Origin: Hoeflea sp.
Lineage (GTDB): Bacteria > Pseudomonadota > Alphaproteobacteria > Rhizobiales > Rhizobiaceae
Length of the DNA stretch: 64,000 nt
Assembly: GCA_019084245.1 (NCBI GenBank)
Contig: JAHRFE010000028.1
Location: 496,001 to 560,000 of the forward strand
Reading direction: 5' to 3'
Below the pieces are notes generated by a model. It was not told where the DNA came from. It made no database searches and saw only the letters and a list, made by a program, of their open reading frames with translations. Below are positions 9,671 to 18,673 of this stretch, piece after piece (position 1 is the stretch's first letter; every line of letters starts with the position of its first letter). Made by a program: the position numbers and the translations under genes.

Positions 9671-11016
9671 TGGCGACTAGCGGCAAACATGACAGCTGGG
9701 GCCGGGTGGTCCGCCATCTGCGCCCTGAAGCCAAGGTGGGCGCCCTTGCCGGTGGTGCGCCGGGCGGTTTCCTGCCCTTCGGCAATGGCCGCTCCTATGG
9801 CGACAGCTGCCACAATGACCGCGGGCGCCTGATCCCGATGCGGCCGGGCGCCGCCATTCGCGCCTTCGATCCGGACACCGGTCTTCTCACCGCTGACTCG
9901 GGTGTGCTTTTGTCCGATATCCTGGCGCTGGTGATGCCGCACGGGTTTTTTCTGGAAGTCACTCCGGGCACGGCGCAGGTGACGCTCGGCGGCGCCATCG
10001 CCAATGACGTGCACGGCAAGAACCATCACCGGCGCGGCACCTTCGGCGGATCGGTGATCTCCTTCGAGCTGCTCGGCAGCGACGGCGCGAGCAGGACCTG
10101 CTCGGTGCAGATCAATCCGGCGCTGTTTGCAGCGACCATCGGCGGCATGGGGCTGACCGGCATCATCGAATCCGCCACCATAAGGCTGATGCCGGTTCCA
10201 TCAGCCAATGTGCGCCAGACCGCGTTCCGGTTTTCCTCCATCGACGGCTATTTCGACGCCATCGATGCGATTGACGCGGGCCACGAATATTCCGTCGCCT
10301 GGATCGACCAGCTTGCCCGCGGCGCCAATCTCGGTCGCGGCGTGATGATGGCCGGAGATCATGCGGAGGACGGCGGCGCGGCGCGGGCCCCGTCAGCGCC
10401 TCGACTGGCGGTTCCCTTTGCGCCGCCGGTCAATCTGCTCAACCGGCTCACGCTGAAGGCCTTCAACGGGCTCTATTACGGCCGCGCGCCGAAGCAGCCT
10501 TCGACCGCAATCGTTGGCTGGTCCTCCTATTTTCATCCCCTGGACGCGATTACCGGCTGGAACCGTCTTTACGGTCCGCGCGGCCTGTTCCAGCACCAGA
10601 GCGTGTATCCTTCGCAGACCGCGCGGGAAACGACGATTTCGCTGATCGAATGCGCGCAGAAACATGGCGCCGCCTCGTTTCTCACCGTGCTCAAGCGCTT
10701 TGGCGACGCGCCTTCGCCGGGCCTGATGTCGTTTCCGCGGCCGGGCTTCACGCTGACGCTTGATTTCGCCAATTCCGGCGATCAGACGCTCAGGATGCTC
10801 GATGCGCTGGATGAGATCGTGCTCGACGCCGGCGGCGCGCTCAACCCCTACAAGGACCAGCGCATGTCGCCTCACATGTTCGAGGCCTCCTTCCCCATCT
10901 GGCGGGAGCTCGACGCCATGCGCGATCCGGCCCTGATGTCGGATTTCTGGCGGCGCACGGCGATGAAGCTGGGTGAAACCGAACAAACCACAAGACAGTC
11001 CGCCGCCGCCCGGTGA
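9670..11016 (+). CDS. DprE1-like FAD-dependent oxidoreductase
   Basis: A 448-aa FAD-binding type 4 (VAO-like) oxidase. The N-terminal FAD motifs are PFGNGRSYGDS and TPGTAQVTLGGAIANDVHGK followed by NHHRRGTFGG, the HGKNHH signature of decaprenylphosphoryl-ribose 2'-oxidase DprE1. The C-terminal part has PGFTLTLDF and YKDQRMSP. The Lys (395) matches the catalytic Lys418 of M. tuberculosis DprE1, while the benzothiazinone-target Cys387 position is Thr (363). The expected reaction oxidises polyprenylphosphoryl ribose at C2'. The partner reductase DprE2 is not in the window. The ATG at 9670 overlaps the upstream stop; an in-frame ATG lies at 9658. Confidence 0.87.
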   Translation: MATSGKHDSWGRVVRHLRPEAKVGALAGGAPGGFLPFGNGRSYGDSCHNDRGRLIPMRPGAAIRAFDPDTGLLTADSGVLLSDILALVMPHGFFLEVTPGTAQVTLGGAIANDVHGKNHHRRGTFGGSVISFELLGSDGASRTCSVQINPALFAATIGGMGLTGIIESATIRLMPVPSANVRQTAFRFSSIDGYFDAIDAIDAGHEYSVAWIDQLARGANLGRGVMMAGDHAEDGGAARAPSAPRLAVPFAPPVNLLNRLTLKAFNGLYYGRAPKQPSTAIVGWSSYFHPLDAITGWNRLYGPRGLFQHQSVYPSQTARETTISLIECAQKHGAASFLTVLKRFGDAPSPGLMSFPRPGFTLTLDFANSGDQTLRMLDALDEIVLDAGGALNPYKDQRMSPHMFEASFPIWRELDAMRDPALMSDFWRRTAMKLGETEQTTRQSAAAR

Positions 11017-11115
11017 AACGGCGTTCGGCTTGCCACCATCGCCACCGGCCCGTATTGGGTGAGGCCTGATGTGGCCTGATCCGGCCCGAACCCAATCATG
11101 AAGGACAGCGATACC

Positions 11116-12108
11116 ATGTCCCGCATCTCAATTCTCGGCGCCGGCGCCTGGGGCACCGCGCTGGCGGCGGCCTTTGTGCGACAGGGCCATCACGTGCGGA
11201 TCTGGGGCCGCAATGCCCGCACCTGTGATGAAATTACCGACGCGCACACCAATCGCGCCTATCTCGGCGACGCCCGCCTTCCTGACGCGCTCGAGGCGAC
11301 CCCTGACATGGCCCGGGCGCTCGAGAAGGCCGACATCGTGCTGTTCGTGGCGCCGGCGCAATCGACGGGCGAAGTTGCCGCGCAGGCCGCGGCGCACCTT
11401 CCAGCCGCTGCAGTTCTGATTGCCTGCGCCAAGGGGATCGACAATCGCAGCGGGCAGATGCAGAGCGAAGTGATCGCGGACAAGCTCCCGGATCACTCCA
11501 TCGGCGTCCTCTCGGGTCCGAGTTTTGCCGCCGATGTGGTGCGCGGACTGCCGACCGCCGTCACGCTTGCGATGCCTAGCCTCGCGGACGCGCAATCCCT
11601 GGCGGAATCCTTGTCCGGTGACGCGATCCGGCTTTATGCCTCGGACGATGTCACCGGCGTGCAGGTGGGCGGCTCTCTGAAGAACGTCATGGCGATCGCC
11701 GTCGGCATCTGCCGCGGCGGCGGCATGGGCGCCAGTGCCGAGGCCGCCCTGATCACCAGGGGCTATGCCGAGTTGTCGCGGCTCAGCGTGGCGATGGGCG
11801 CGCGCCCCGAGACGCTGATGGGCCTGTCGGGGCTGGGCGACCTGGTGCTCACCTGCTCGTCGGAACTGTCGCGCAATTTTGCCTATGGCATCGCGGTCGG
11901 CAGCGGCCGGGATGTGTCGGGATTGAAGCTGGCCGAAGGCGTCTACACGGTCACCATCGCCAACGAGATCGCCGACAGGCACAAGATTTCCTGCCCGATC
12001 ATGAAGACGGCGGACCTGGTGCTGTCGGGCCGGATGTCGGCGGACGAGGCGCGCATGGCGCTGATGTCCCGGCCGGTCAAGGCGGAAAATCCCGAAGCAC
12101 AAGAGTGA
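11116..12108 (+). CDS. gpsA: Glycerol-3-phosphate dehydrogenase [NAD(P)+]
   Basis: Reduces dihydroxyacetone phosphate to sn-glycerol-3-phosphate for phospholipid synthesis. The 330-aa protein has the Rossmann motif LGAGAWGTALA at the N-terminus, the GPSFAADV segment, the catalytic-Lys region GSLKNVMAIAVGI and the LSGLGDLVLTC motif, all diagnostic of GpsA. The start ATG at 11116 has AAGGA about 10 bases upstream; an upstream in-frame ATG at 11098 would contain that site. It is plus strand, 99 bases after the DprE1-like gene, in the envelope-sugar cluster. Confidence 0.95.
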   Translation: MSRISILGAGAWGTALAAAFVRQGHHVRIWGRNARTCDEITDAHTNRAYLGDARLPDALEATPDMARALEKADIVLFVAPAQSTGEVAAQAAAHLPAAAVLIACAKGIDNRSGQMQSEVIADKLPDHSIGVLSGPSFAADVVRGLPTAVTLAMPSLADAQSLAESLSGDAIRLYASDDVTGVQVGGSLKNVMAIAVGICRGGGMGASAEAALITRGYAELSRLSVAMGARPETLMGLSGLGDLVLTCSSELSRNFAYGIAVGSGRDVSGLKLAEGVYTVTIANEIADRHKISCPIMKTADLVLSGRMSADEARMALMSRPVKAENPEAQE

Positions 12109-12253
12109 GACACGAGGAGGCAATCAGCGGTTCATGCGGTTTTGCACGTCTTCGGCCTATGTCAGTTGTTGCATGAGAGAAATTTTCATGATTTCCCGGT
12201 CTAATCATCAAACCCAGAAATACCGCCGGTAGCGGCGCGGATCGGAACTGTTC

Positions 12254-14509
12254 ATGGGCTCTAGCCACACCATCACGCCTGTCATCCTGTGCGGCGGCGC
12301 CGGCTCCCGGCTCTGGCCGATGTCGCGGGATTCCAAGCCCAAGCAGTTTCACAAGCTGGTCAATGACAAGACCCTTCTCACCAACACGCTGGAGCGCGTC
12401 GACTTCAAGGGCGAGGGCCTGCGCTACCTGCCGACCCGGATCGTCGGCGGCATCGCGTTCGAATCGCTGCTGACCGAACAGGGCGAAACCGGCGCTGTCG
12501 AGGTCGAGCGCTATGTGCTGGAGCCGCTGATTCGCGATACGGCTGCTGCTATTGCCGCCTCGATCGCCGATCTCGCCGAGACCGATCCGGAGCGGATGGT
12601 GCTGGTGCTGCCGTCGGACCACCAGATTTCCGATGTGGCGGCCTTCTACGACGTGATCCGCACCGGCGCTGAAGCGCTTGCGCAGCGCGGCGGCATCATG
12701 ACCATCGGCATCACGCCGACGCGGCCCGAAACCCAATATGGCTATATCGAACGCGGGCCGGGCGACGGCCCGGTCTATGATGTCTTGCGGTTTCGTGAAA
12801 AGCCCGATCTTGCGACCGCCGAGAGCTTTCTCCAGTCCGGCCGGTTCTTCTGGAACGGCGGCATCTTCATGTTCCGCGCCGGCGAGATGGGCGCCGAGCT
12901 CGAGCGGCAGCAACCGCAGGTCTGGGCGCAGGCGAAGCTGGCGGTCGCGCGCGCCGAGGTCGAGGGCAAGTGCCACCGGCTCGATCCGGAAGCCTTTGCT
13001 GCGAGCCCGAAGGTGTCGATCGACTATGCGGTGATGGAGAATGCCAGCCGCATCGGCGTGGTCGAGGCGAGTTTCGACTGGAACGACCTGGGGTCCTGGA
13101 ACCAGCTGCATGACGGCTCGGCGCTCGACGAGGCGGGCAATGCGCGCTTTGGCGATGTGCTGACGATCGACGTCGCCAACAGCTATCTGCGCTCGGAAGA
13201 CCGGCTGCTGGCGGTTGCGGGGCTGGACAACATCATTGTCGTCTCCCAGCCCGACGCGCTTCTGATCGTGCATCGCGACAAGTCGCATCTGGTCAAGGAT
13301 ATTGCCACAAGCGTCAAGAAGACCGGCGAATGGCCTCCCCTGGCGGTCGCCCATTCGGGCCGGCCGGTGCCCTCGCCCCGGGTGATCCGCAAATGGCTGT
13401 TCGACACGGCACTGCCGCTCTGGTCCGGCGCCGGTGTCGACCGGGTGCATGGCGGCGTTTACGAAGCGCTTCATCATGATGGCAGTCCGGCCGATCTCGG
13501 GTTCAAGCGGCTCAGGGTTTTGGCCCGGCAGATCTATTGCTTCGCCAATGCGGAACTCATGGGCTGGGACGGCGGCGCACGCGAGGTTCTCACCCATTGC
13601 TTTACCACCCTGACGACCACCGGCTGGCACGCAGATGGCGGCTGGATCCATCTGTGGAACACGGATGGATCGGTCAGGGATCCGCAGCGCGACACCTATG
13701 ACCAGTGCTTTGTGCTGCTGGCGCTGGCCTGGCTGTGGCGCGCGACCAAATGGCCCGAGGCGCGGGAATGGGCCGACCGGACCATCGCCTACATGGACCA
13801 GAACCTGGTCGATCGCGCCCATGGCGGCTTTTATGATTCGAGCCTGCGTCTCGATTACCGCCGCGCCAATCCGCACATGCATTATCTCGAGGCCATGCAG
13901 GCCTGGTATGAGGTGACCGGCGAGCAGGCGTTTCTCGACCGGGCCCAGACCGCCGTCGATCTGTTCAAGTCGGTGTTCTTTGACCCTGAAAGCTGGAGCG
14001 TGACCGAGCATTTCGAGCGTGACTGGTCGGTGCGCACCGACAAGCCGGCCCGCGTCGAGCCGGGGCACCATTATGAATGGGTGTGGCTGCTCTTGCGGCA
14101 GGCAAGGTTCGCCGACCAGCCGGAGCTCAAGGAATATTGCCGCAAGCTCTACGCCACGAGCCACGCCTTCGGGCACGCCCGCGGCACCGATGCGGTGTGC
14201 GATTCGATGGCGCCCGACGGTTCGGCGATGCTCGGCACCGCCCGGCTGTGGTGCCAGACGGAGGCGCTGAAGGCCGGGCTGCTGGCGCGCGCGGAAGGCT
14301 TGCCGGGTGACGAGACGCTGTTCATCCGGATGCTCGACGTCATCTTCAACCGCTATCTGACGACGCCGGCGCCGGGGGGCTGGTACGATCAGATCGACCC
14401 CAAGGGCCGGGTGATCTCCAAGGACATGCCGGCCAGCACGTTCTACCATGTGTTCTGCGCGCTGGTGGAGTATCTCAGGCACGAGGACATGCTGCCCCGC
14501 GAGGCGTAG
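12254..14509 (+). CDS. Mannose-1-phosphate guanylyltransferase / AGE-family sugar isomerase fusion
   Basis: A 751-aa fusion. Residues 1 to about 350 are a GDP-mannose pyrophosphorylase: GGAGSRLWPMSR at 14-25, KPKQF at 28-32, and later FREKPD, WNGGIFMF and SIDYAVME. Residues from about 375 (VIRKWLFDTALPLWSGAG) to the end are an (alpha/alpha)6-barrel of the N-acylglucosamine 2-epimerase / YihS / mannose-6-phosphate isomerase type, with WxHxxxxDGS-like, RANPHMHYLEA and PGHHYEWVWLL motifs. The usual type II enzyme has a cupin PMI domain instead. Inferred: the C-terminal half supplies mannose-6-P and the N-terminal half makes GDP-mannose, with manB next door supplying mannose-1-P. Confidence 0.9.
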   Translation: MGSSHTITPVILCGGAGSRLWPMSRDSKPKQFHKLVNDKTLLTNTLERVDFKGEGLRYLPTRIVGGIAFESLLTEQGETGAVEVERYVLEPLIRDTAAAIAASIADLAETDPERMVLVLPSDHQISDVAAFYDVIRTGAEALAQRGGIMTIGITPTRPETQYGYIERGPGDGPVYDVLRFREKPDLATAESFLQSGRFFWNGGIFMFRAGEMGAELERQQPQVWAQAKLAVARAEVEGKCHRLDPEAFAASPKVSIDYAVMENASRIGVVEASFDWNDLGSWNQLHDGSALDEAGNARFGDVLTIDVANSYLRSEDRLLAVAGLDNIIVVSQPDALLIVHRDKSHLVKDIATSVKKTGEWPPLAVAHSGRPVPSPRVIRKWLFDTALPLWSGAGVDRVHGGVYEALHHDGSPADLGFKRLRVLARQIYCFANAELMGWDGGAREVLTHCFTTLTTTGWHADGGWIHLWNTDGSVRDPQRDTYDQCFVLLALAWLWRATKWPEAREWADRTIAYMDQNLVDRAHGGFYDSSLRLDYRRANPHMHYLEAMQAWYEVTGEQAFLDRAQTAVDLFKSVFFDPESWSVTEHFERDWSVRTDKPARVEPGHHYEWVWLLLRQARFADQPELKEYCRKLYATSHAFGHARGTDAVCDSMAPDGSAMLGTARLWCQTEALKAGLLARAEGLPGDETLFIRMLDVIFNRYLTTPAPGGWYDQIDPKGRVISKDMPASTFYHVFCALVEYLRHEDMLPREA

Positions 14510-14542
14510 CGGCCGAGGCGGCCCCCCAACATTCGGAGAGAC

Positions 14543-15976
14543 ATGACCATGGCAGCGAAATTCGGCACCAGCGGGCTTCGCGGTCTTGTCGGCGACCTGA
14601 CCGACGGCACGGCGGCTGCCCATGCCCGCGCCTTTGGCCGCCATCTCCTGGAGAACAGGATCATCCCGGCCGGAGCGCCGGTCTATCTCGGCCGCGACAT
14701 GCGCGCCTCCAGTCCTCAGATTGCCGCGCAGTGCGCCAGCGCGCTCATCGCCGAGGGGCTGGAGCCGGTCGAGTGCAGCGTGCTGCCGACGCCGGCTTTG
14801 GCGCTGCACGCCATGGGCCATGGCGCGGCCGCGCTGATGATCACCGGGTCGCACATCCCCGATGACCGCAACGGGGTCAAGTTCTATCGTCCCGACGGCG
14901 AGATCGACAAGCAGGACGAAGCCGGGATTTCCCGCCTCGCACCGGAGTGCGAAGCAGCGGCGCTGACCGGGCCCCACGTCCTGCGCGACGACTCTGCCAT
15001 CGCCGCGTCGGCCTTCATCGCGCGGTATCGCGGGTTTGCACCGGACGGATTGTTCGGTGGCTTGCGCATCGGGCTTTACGAGCACAGCTCGGCTGCAAGC
15101 GACACAATGGCGGCGATCCTGGAAGAGGCGGGCGCCGAAGTCGTGCGGCTCGGAAAATCAAAGGTCTTCGTGCCGGTCGACACCGAAGCCGTGTCGGAGG
15201 ATACCCGGACACTGGTTGAGGAATGGGTCCGGTCGCACACCCTTGACGGGCTGGTCTCCACCGATGGCGACGGCGACCGGCCGCTTGTGGTCGACGAGAC
15301 CGGCGCGGTGATCCGCGGCGACGCGCTGGGGCTGATCGTGGCGCGGTATCTTAGGGCCGACGCCGTTGTCACGCCGGTCACCTCCAATTCGGGCATCGAG
15401 AGCCGCTGTGAGGCCGAGGTTCGCCGCACCAAAGTGGGGTCGCCCTTTGTCATTGCCGGCATGGCCGAGGCGCTCAGCCAGGGTAAAGAGCGTGTCATCG
15501 GCTTCGAGGCCAATGGCGGCGTGCTGACCGGAAATATTATTGAGACGGGCTCCTGCAGGCTTGCGGCCCTGCCGACGCGCGACAGCGTCCTGCCGATCCT
15601 TTGCGCCTTTGCCGCCGCACGAAGTGCAGGTGAAAGCCTCTCCGCCCATGTCGCGGGACTCGGCCTGCCGGTGGCCGCCAGTGACCGGATCGAGAACTTT
15701 CCGACGGCGACAAGCCAGGCGCTGGTGGCGGACCTGTCTGCCGACTCGGCGGCGCGGACGCGCTTCTTCGAGACCATCGGGCGTCCGGTGGCCGTCGATC
15801 TGACCGATGGCCTGAGAGTCACCCTCGACGATGGCTGCATGGTCCATCTGCGGCCCTCCGGCAATGCGCCGGAAATGCGGATCTACAGCGAGGCGGAGAA
15901 CGAGGAACTGGCCTGGGATCTGATTATGCGGACTGCCGAGCGAGTCCGTCAGTCTGCCGGTGCCTATCCCGGCTAG
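14543..15976 (+). CDS. manB: Phosphomannomutase / phosphohexomutase
   Basis: Interconverts mannose-6-P and mannose-1-P (possibly also glucose phosphates). The 477-aa alpha-D-phosphohexomutase has KFGTSGLRGLVG at the N-terminus, the phosphoserine loop ITGSHIPDDRNG with the active Ser near residue 101, the metal site STDGDGDRP, the sugar-specificity loop GFEANGGVL and the phosphate-binding loop RPSGNAPEMRIY. The Asn in FEANGG rather than SGE is a common variant in bacterial ManB. GGAGAG precedes the ATG; a second ATG is at 14549. It starts 33 bases after the ManC-epimerase fusion, so the two form an operon for GDP-mannose. Confidence 0.9.
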   Translation: MTMAAKFGTSGLRGLVGDLTDGTAAAHARAFGRHLLENRIIPAGAPVYLGRDMRASSPQIAAQCASALIAEGLEPVECSVLPTPALALHAMGHGAAALMITGSHIPDDRNGVKFYRPDGEIDKQDEAGISRLAPECEAAALTGPHVLRDDSAIAASAFIARYRGFAPDGLFGGLRIGLYEHSSAASDTMAAILEEAGAEVVRLGKSKVFVPVDTEAVSEDTRTLVEEWVRSHTLDGLVSTDGDGDRPLVVDETGAVIRGDALGLIVARYLRADAVVTPVTSNSGIESRCEAEVRRTKVGSPFVIAGMAEALSQGKERVIGFEANGGVLTGNIIETGSCRLAALPTRDSVLPILCAFAAARSAGESLSAHVAGLGLPVAASDRIENFPTATSQALVADLSADSAARTRFFETIGRPVAVDLTDGLRVTLDDGCMVHLRPSGNAPEMRIYSEAENEELAWDLIMRTAERVRQSAGAYPG

Positions 15977-16002
15977 AGTCCCCCGGCAAAACCGGGAGAC
16001 TC
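15976..16002. terminator. Bidirectional hairpin between manB and the aldehyde dehydrogenase gene
   Basis: GAGTCcCCCGG pairs with CCGGGaGACTC around CAAAA (10 of 11 pairs). It begins on the last base of the manB stop and lies 11 bases from the end of the converging gene. No clear T-run, so efficiency is uncertain. Confidence 0.5.
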
Positions 16003-16012
16003 TCGCGTTGGT

Positions 16013-17458
16013 TTACTCGGCGTCGCTGGCCCAGCCGGAGATCGCCTTGGCTTCGAGGAACTCCTCGATCCCCCAGACGCCGCCTTCGCGCGCCCGGCCC
16101 GAGGCCTTGATGCCGCCGAAGGGCGCGCCGGCGCCGCGGGACTTGCCGTTCATCTCGACCATGCCCGAGCGAAGGCGCCGCGCAAGCCGGTTGCGCCTGG
16201 CGCCGTCCTGGCTTTGGACGTAGTTGGTCAGGCCATAGATCGTGTCATTGGCGATCTCGACGGCGTTGTCCTCGTCATCAAAGGGGATGATCGACAGGAC
16301 CGGTCCGAAGATCTCCTCGCGCGCGATGGTCATGTCGTTGGTCACGTCGGCAAAGATGGTGGGGCGGACGAAATAGCCGCGGTTGAGGCCGTCCGGCCGT
16401 CCGACGCCGCCCGCGACCAAACGCGCGCCCTCGTCGATGCCCTTCTGGATCAGGCCCTGGATCTTCTCATACTGGGCGGCCGAGACCACCGGGCCGATAT
16501 GCCTGCCTTCCTCATGCGCCGGGCCGACCTTGACGGTGGCGGCGACCGCGACGGCCTTTTCCACGGTCTGGTCATAGATCGTGCGCTCGACCAGCATGCG
16601 GGTCGGTGCGTTGCAGCTCTGGCCGGTGTTGTTGAAGCAATGGCGCACGCCGCGCTCGACGGCCTTGTCGTCGGCATCGGCGAAGATCACATTGGCGCCC
16701 TTGCCGCCGAGTTCCAGGCAGACCCGCTTGAACGTGTCGGCGGCAGCCTTGGTGATGGCGGCACCGGCGCGGGCCGAACCGGTGAAGCTGATCATCTCGA
16801 CATCCTTGTGGGTCGACAGATCGGTTCCCACGCCCACGCCATCGCCATTGACCATGTTGAACACGCCCTTGGGCAGGCCCGCTTCATGGACGATCTCGGC
16901 AAAGACTATGGACGACAACGGGGCTATTTCGGATGGCTTGAGCACCATGGTGCAGCCGGCCAGCAGCGCCGGGATCACCTTCAGCGTCACCTGGTTCATC
17001 GGCCAGTTCCACGGGGTGATCAGCCCGACGACGCCGATCGGCTCCATGGCGATGCGGTCATTGGGGGCGTGCGGCCCGAGCGGACGGATGAATTCGATGT
17101 CCTTGAAGGCGGTGATGAAATTGTCGATGTGCCAGGTCCCGGACGGCACCTGGTCATCGCGCGACATCCCGATCGGCGCACCCATTTCGAGGCTGATCGC
17201 CTGGGCCATGTCTTCGGCGCGCGCGACATAGGCTTCGCGGATCTTCTTGACATAATCGAGCCGCACCTCGGGATCGGTCTGCGACCAGGATGGAAATGCG
17301 GCCTTGGCGGCGGCCACGGCGGCGTTGGTGTCGCCGGACGCGCCGAGCGATATCACCGCGCAGGCTTCCTCGGTCGAGGGATTGATAACCTCACAGTCGC
17401 GGGCGGCAATTGGCGCCACCCAGGCGCCGTTGATGTAAAACTCGCGCTTCTCGATCAT
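16013..17458 (-). CDS. NAD(P)+-dependent aldehyde dehydrogenase
   Basis: A 481-aa member of the ALDH superfamily. The segments include TPWNWPMNQVTLK, the cofactor-binding FTGSARAGAAI, the general-base Glu in LELGGKGAN, the nucleophile Cys in GQSCNAPTR, and EEIFGPVLSI. The sequence is nearest to broad-specificity fatty/aromatic aldehyde dehydrogenases; the substrate cannot be read from it. The start is ATG at 17458 with GGAG 6 bases upstream; the frame extends four codons to a TTG that overlaps that site. It stands alone, convergent with manB and divergent from a methyltransferase. Confidence 0.93.
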   Translation of the reverse strand: MIEKREFYINGAWVAPIAARDCEVINPSTEEACAVISLGASGDTNAAVAAAKAAFPSWSQTDPEVRLDYVKKIREAYVARAEDMAQAISLEMGAPIGMSRDDQVPSGTWHIDNFITAFKDIEFIRPLGPHAPNDRIAMEPIGVVGLITPWNWPMNQVTLKVIPALLAGCTMVLKPSEIAPLSSIVFAEIVHEAGLPKGVFNMVNGDGVGVGTDLSTHKDVEMISFTGSARAGAAITKAAADTFKRVCLELGGKGANVIFADADDKAVERGVRHCFNNTGQSCNAPTRMLVERTIYDQTVEKAVAVAATVKVGPAHEEGRHIGPVVSAAQYEKIQGLIQKGIDEGARLVAGGVGRPDGLNRGYFVRPTIFADVTNDMTIAREEIFGPVLSIIPFDDEDNAVEIANDTIYGLTNYVQSQDGARRNRLARRLRSGMVEMNGKSRGAGAPFGGIKASGRAREGGVWGIEEFLEAKAISGWASDAE

Positions 17459-17701
17459 ATCATTCTCCAATTCATAAGCCGTACGTCATACGCCGACATG
17501 GCGCGCAAAAACCATTTGAACGCTTCCCCCTGCACATATGCAGTTCCGCAGCCCATGCAAGGTCCAAAAAGCGATCCGGCGCAAGGCCAATCAGCGTTCC
17601 ACGCGCAACCGACGCCACTCCTGCGAATTTCGCCCGCTGCCTTCCCAGACCCGGATTTGTCGCGTAATGGACGCTCAGATCGAGCGCCGTGAAGCGTCGA
17701 G

Positions 17702-18640
17702 ATGGATCCAGTACCCATGAAATACAGCCTGTTGTCGTTCTTCCTGCCCTTCACCCGCTACCCCTATGAAGGCCACCCGGCGGCCTGCCCCGGTTGCGGC
17801 CACGACAAGAACACGCCCATGGCCGGTCTCGACCGGAGGCTGAAACGGCTCATGACGGTCGCGTGCGACCATTGCGGCCTGCTCTACACCAACCCGATGC
17901 CGACCGATGCCGAACTCAATGCCTATTATTCGGATTTCTACCGGTTTGACTATCAGGCGGCGTCAGCCGCGCCCAAGGAAAAGCATCTGGCCAAGCGGCG
18001 CCACGAGGCGGCAATCCGTGTGGAGCATCTCAAGACCGTGCTGCCGGCGAAGGCCCGGACCCTCGATTTCGGCTGCGGCTCCGGAGAATTCGTCAGCGCG
18101 ATGCTGGCGCTGGGCCACGATGCCCATGGTTTCGAGCCCGGCGAGACCTATGGCAGCCATGCGCAGTCGCTGCATGGCGACCGTATCAGCATCAAGGGAT
18201 GGGAGCAGGTCCGGTATTCGGAACGCTTCGACCTGGTGACCTGCTTTCACGTCCTGGAGCACCTCAAGAATCCGGTGGACGCCCTCAAGCAGATGGCCGA
18301 CTGGTGCGCACCGGAAGGCCGGATCTATGTCGAAGTCCCAGATCTCGGCGCATCAACCGGCAACAAGGGGTTCGGTGCGCTGCATTTCGCCCATCTTCTC
18401 GGCTTCAACCACCACAATCTGATTGTCGCGGCGGCGCGGGCGGGACTGGTGCCGGAGAAGACCATCTCGCCGACCGGGATCATTTTCCGCCATGGCGCCA
18501 TCGATGACGCCGCCGTCGAAGCCGAGGCTTCAATGGGCAGCGCCCTGACCCGCGCGCTCCATGGAAAAGGCAAGATGGTGCCGAGTTATTTCAGGCACCA
18601 ATACAGAAAGATCACCGGCGCCTACAAGCGGCAGGCTTGA
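17702..18640 (+). CDS. Class I SAM-dependent methyltransferase with N-terminal zinc ribbon
   Basis: A 312-aa protein. An N-terminal zinc ribbon is suggested by CPGC (about residues 30-33) and CDHC (about 57-60). The SAM-binding motif I LDFGCGSGEFV lies near residue 120, and the post-I and motif II regions read FDLVTCFHVLEHLKNP and GRIYVEVPD. This domain order (zinc ribbon then Methyltransf_11/23) is common in enzymes that methylate nucleotide sugars or glycans in polysaccharide loci. That fits the neighbouring mannose cluster, but the substrate is unknown. The 230 bases upstream hold no gene. An alternative start ATG is at 17717. Confidence 0.85.
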   Translation: MDPVPMKYSLLSFFLPFTRYPYEGHPAACPGCGHDKNTPMAGLDRRLKRLMTVACDHCGLLYTNPMPTDAELNAYYSDFYRFDYQAASAAPKEKHLAKRRHEAAIRVEHLKTVLPAKARTLDFGCGSGEFVSAMLALGHDAHGFEPGETYGSHAQSLHGDRISIKGWEQVRYSERFDLVTCFHVLEHLKNPVDALKQMADWCAPEGRIYVEVPDLGASTGNKGFGALHFAHLLGFNHHNLIVAAARAGLVPEKTISPTGIIFRHGAIDDAAVEAEASMGSALTRALHGKGKMVPSYFRHQYRKITGAYKRQA

Positions 18641-18673
18641 CCGGATCCCGCAGGCCCCGCCCCGGCGCGATCC

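Noticed and set aside
12077-15085. Very long open frame (about 1000 codons) on the minus strand opposite the ManC fusion and manB
   Set aside because: Its translation is His/Arg/Gly/Gln-rich without domains, while the plus strand shows two full enzymes with intact motifs. It is open because of high GC codon bias.
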